DNA from: Oscillospiraceae bacterium
GTDB taxonomy: Bacteria > Bacillota > Clostridia > Oscillospirales > Ruminococcaceae
Length of the DNA stretch: 5,723 nt
Assembly (NCBI GenBank): GCA_900768105.1
Contig: CAAGBQ010000103.1
Span: forward strand, 1 to 5,723
Direction: 5' to 3'
Shown here one piece after another: positions 4,823 through 5,723 of the stretch. How positions within the stretch are numbered: position 1 is the stretch's first letter; every line of letters begins with the position of its first letter. A program made the translations under genes and the position numbers. A model generated the notes under the pieces. It was not told where the DNA came from. It searched no databases and saw only the letters and a program-made list of their open reading frames with translations.

Positions 4823-5656
4823 ATGAAAAAGTTTTTTGCGATTGCGGCTTTCGCCGCGGCAATGGTCTTTGCAACAAGCGGTTGCTCCGCGGTTTTTGAT
4901 AGTTTACGGAACGGCGTTTCCAAAATTGCAAACGGCGATGTAAGTGGGTATAAAAATATAGTTACTCTTTCCGGCGACACCGTAACCGAAGCCGTCGCCC
5001 CATCGGACGGAAAAGAGATAACCTCCGTTGTGCTTGACAGAGCGGCCTTTAATGCTGTAAACAACGGCACCGCATTTATCAAAATTATTCCCTCCATAGA
5101 AAACAAGGCGGAGCTTAAATATCAAAGCGACATTACCGATTATGGCTTTTCCGCAAGCGCCGCAAACGGCGAATTTAAAATTACCGCAAACGAAGGGACC
5201 CAGTTCCGTACCGCCTGCTTTGAAGTAACCGTTTATGCAAACTGCAACAGCATAAACATAAACGGCGGAATTGAGCTTATTATGGACGGCGTAAGCGCCG
5301 ACAGCCTTGAAATTACCGTTCAGGGCGCCGTTAAGGCGCAAGTTGCCGATGTTCATGCAGATTCCATTAACATTATTGTCGACGGCGCAGGCGAGTTTGA
5401 CATAAATGGCAATGTGGAAAGCCTTTCCACAGAATTTAACGGTGCAGGCGAGCTTCGCGCAATGGAGCTTATCTGTAAAGATGCTTCCATCACCATAAAC
5501 GGCGCGGGAGAGGCTGAAATTTCCTGCACCGACACTTTAAGCACCTCCATAAACGGTGCGGGCAGCGTAAGTTATTACGGCAGCCCAAAGGTGCTTAAGG
5601 GCAACAGCGGCGCGGCTTCCGTAACGCAAAAATCCGTAAATGTTTACGGAAAATAA
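4823..5656 (+). CDS. DUF2807 (GIN-domain) lipoprotein
   Basis: This 277-residue protein is probably anchored to the outer face of the membrane. A signal peptide (KK, then a hydrophobic stretch 4-17) ends in a lipobox-like ATSGC with Cys21 as the lipidation site. The mature part contains a DUF2807/GIN-type repeat domain: NGG or NGAG-type turns recur near residues 147, 167, 187, 206, 226 and 244, a period of 18-20 residues, with forms such as VDGAGEFDI, FNGAGELRA, INGAGEAEI and INGAGSVSY. That pattern predicts a right-handed beta-solenoid. The family function is not established; the 'adhesin' label is by similarity only. The ATG at 4823 is chosen over 4814 because GAGAGG (4806-4811) would be only two bases from the latter. 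It is last in the operon, so it may present or sense something for the ABC complex. Confidence 0.85.
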   Translation: MKKFFAIAAFAAAMVFATSGCSAVFDSLRNGVSKIANGDVSGYKNIVTLSGDTVTEAVAPSDGKEITSVVLDRAAFNAVNNGTAFIKIIPSIENKAELKYQSDITDYGFSASAANGEFKITANEGTQFRTACFEVTVYANCNSININGGIELIMDGVSADSLEITVQGAVKAQVADVHADSINIIVDGAGEFDINGNVESLSTEFNGAGELRAMELICKDASITINGAGEAEISCTDTLSTSINGAGSVSYYGSPKVLKGNSGAASVTQKSVNVYGK

Positions 5657-5706
5657 ATTTTGTTTGCTCTCCTTTACTTTCCTTATATAGTGCAAAAGCG
5701 GAACCC

Positions 5707-5723
5707 GTGCTCAAAATGAGCAC
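5707..5723 (+). terminator. Hairpin cut by the window edge, probable operon terminator
   Basis: The bases gtgctca (5707-5713) and tgagcac (5717-5723) pair around aaa. The left arm is preceded by gcggaaccc, so the stem probably continues beyond the window into a longer GC-rich hairpin. It lies 50 bases after the lipoprotein stop, a usual place for a terminator. The expected T-run is not visible because the sequence ends. The stretch 5657-5706 holds no gene. Confidence 0.5.

Noticed and set aside
5380..5570. Recurrent gcaggcgag-like DNA words, checked as a possible CRISPR or tandem array
   Set aside because: They are in-frame codons of the GIN protein repeat, with coding sequence between them and no constant spacer length.
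5707..5723. Possible second copy of the inverted-repeat element at 283-329
   Set aside because: Only the hexamers gtgctc and gagcac are shared, and the flanks differ; a truncated terminator is the simpler reading.
1..5723. tRNA genes, CRISPR arrays, transposase or integrase genes
   Set aside because: None seen on either strand, so any mobility of the repeats would have to be supplied from elsewhere.

Overview
The window looks like chromosomal DNA from a gut-type Clostridia (Bacillota), most likely in or near the Oscillospiraceae/Ruminococcaceae. The support is mid-GC codon use, Gram-positive ribosome binding sites and GTG/TTG starts, a lipoprotein, a YtrA-type GntR/ABC operon, and intergenic stem-loop repeats with tgatat separators of a kind I recall from such genomes. 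The lineage call is inference; no 16S or other direct marker is present.

Layout. Positions 1-198 hold the 3' end of an unrecognised plus-strand gene. Positions 199-533 are non-coding and dense with hairpins: a chain of tgatat-separated stem-loops, a 19-bp perfect inverted repeat and several terminators. The RNase P RNA gene (rnpB) lies on the minus strand at about 531-880, with a consensus promoter at 889-918. Across a very AT-rich divergent spacer, gdhA (hexameric glutamate dehydrogenase, 1075-2421) runs on the plus strand from its own promoter (969-997). Its leader contains an AT-rich 12-bp hairpin.

The most surprising structure is just after gdhA. Its last 110 bases occur again 160 bp downstream (2472-2581), behind a 50-bp spacer with a GC-rich hairpin and a gatatccgcg end matching the repeat at the left of the window. 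The two copies differ at four positions, all synonymous third-codon changes, so both encode the same 35-residue C-terminus and stop. This looks like the scar of an allele exchange or repeat-mediated rearrangement rather than a fresh tandem duplication. A terminator at 2686-2727 closes the region.

From 2761 to the end lies one tight plus-strand operon. It begins with a promoter overlapped by a 28-bp palindrome that is a probable operator, followed by a YtrA-type GntR repressor, an ABC ATPase, a six-helix ABC-2-type permease, a 29-residue single-pass membrane microprotein and a DUF2807 ('GIN') lipoprotein with about six 20-residue repeats. The permease start overlaps the ATPase gene and the other gaps are 5-17 nt. 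The likely picture is a ligand-responsive, autoregulated envelope transporter with a membrane microprotein and a surface lipoprotein as partners. YtrA-type systems often respond to cell-wall stress, but the substrate cannot be read from the sequence. A hairpin cut by the right edge is probably the operon terminator.
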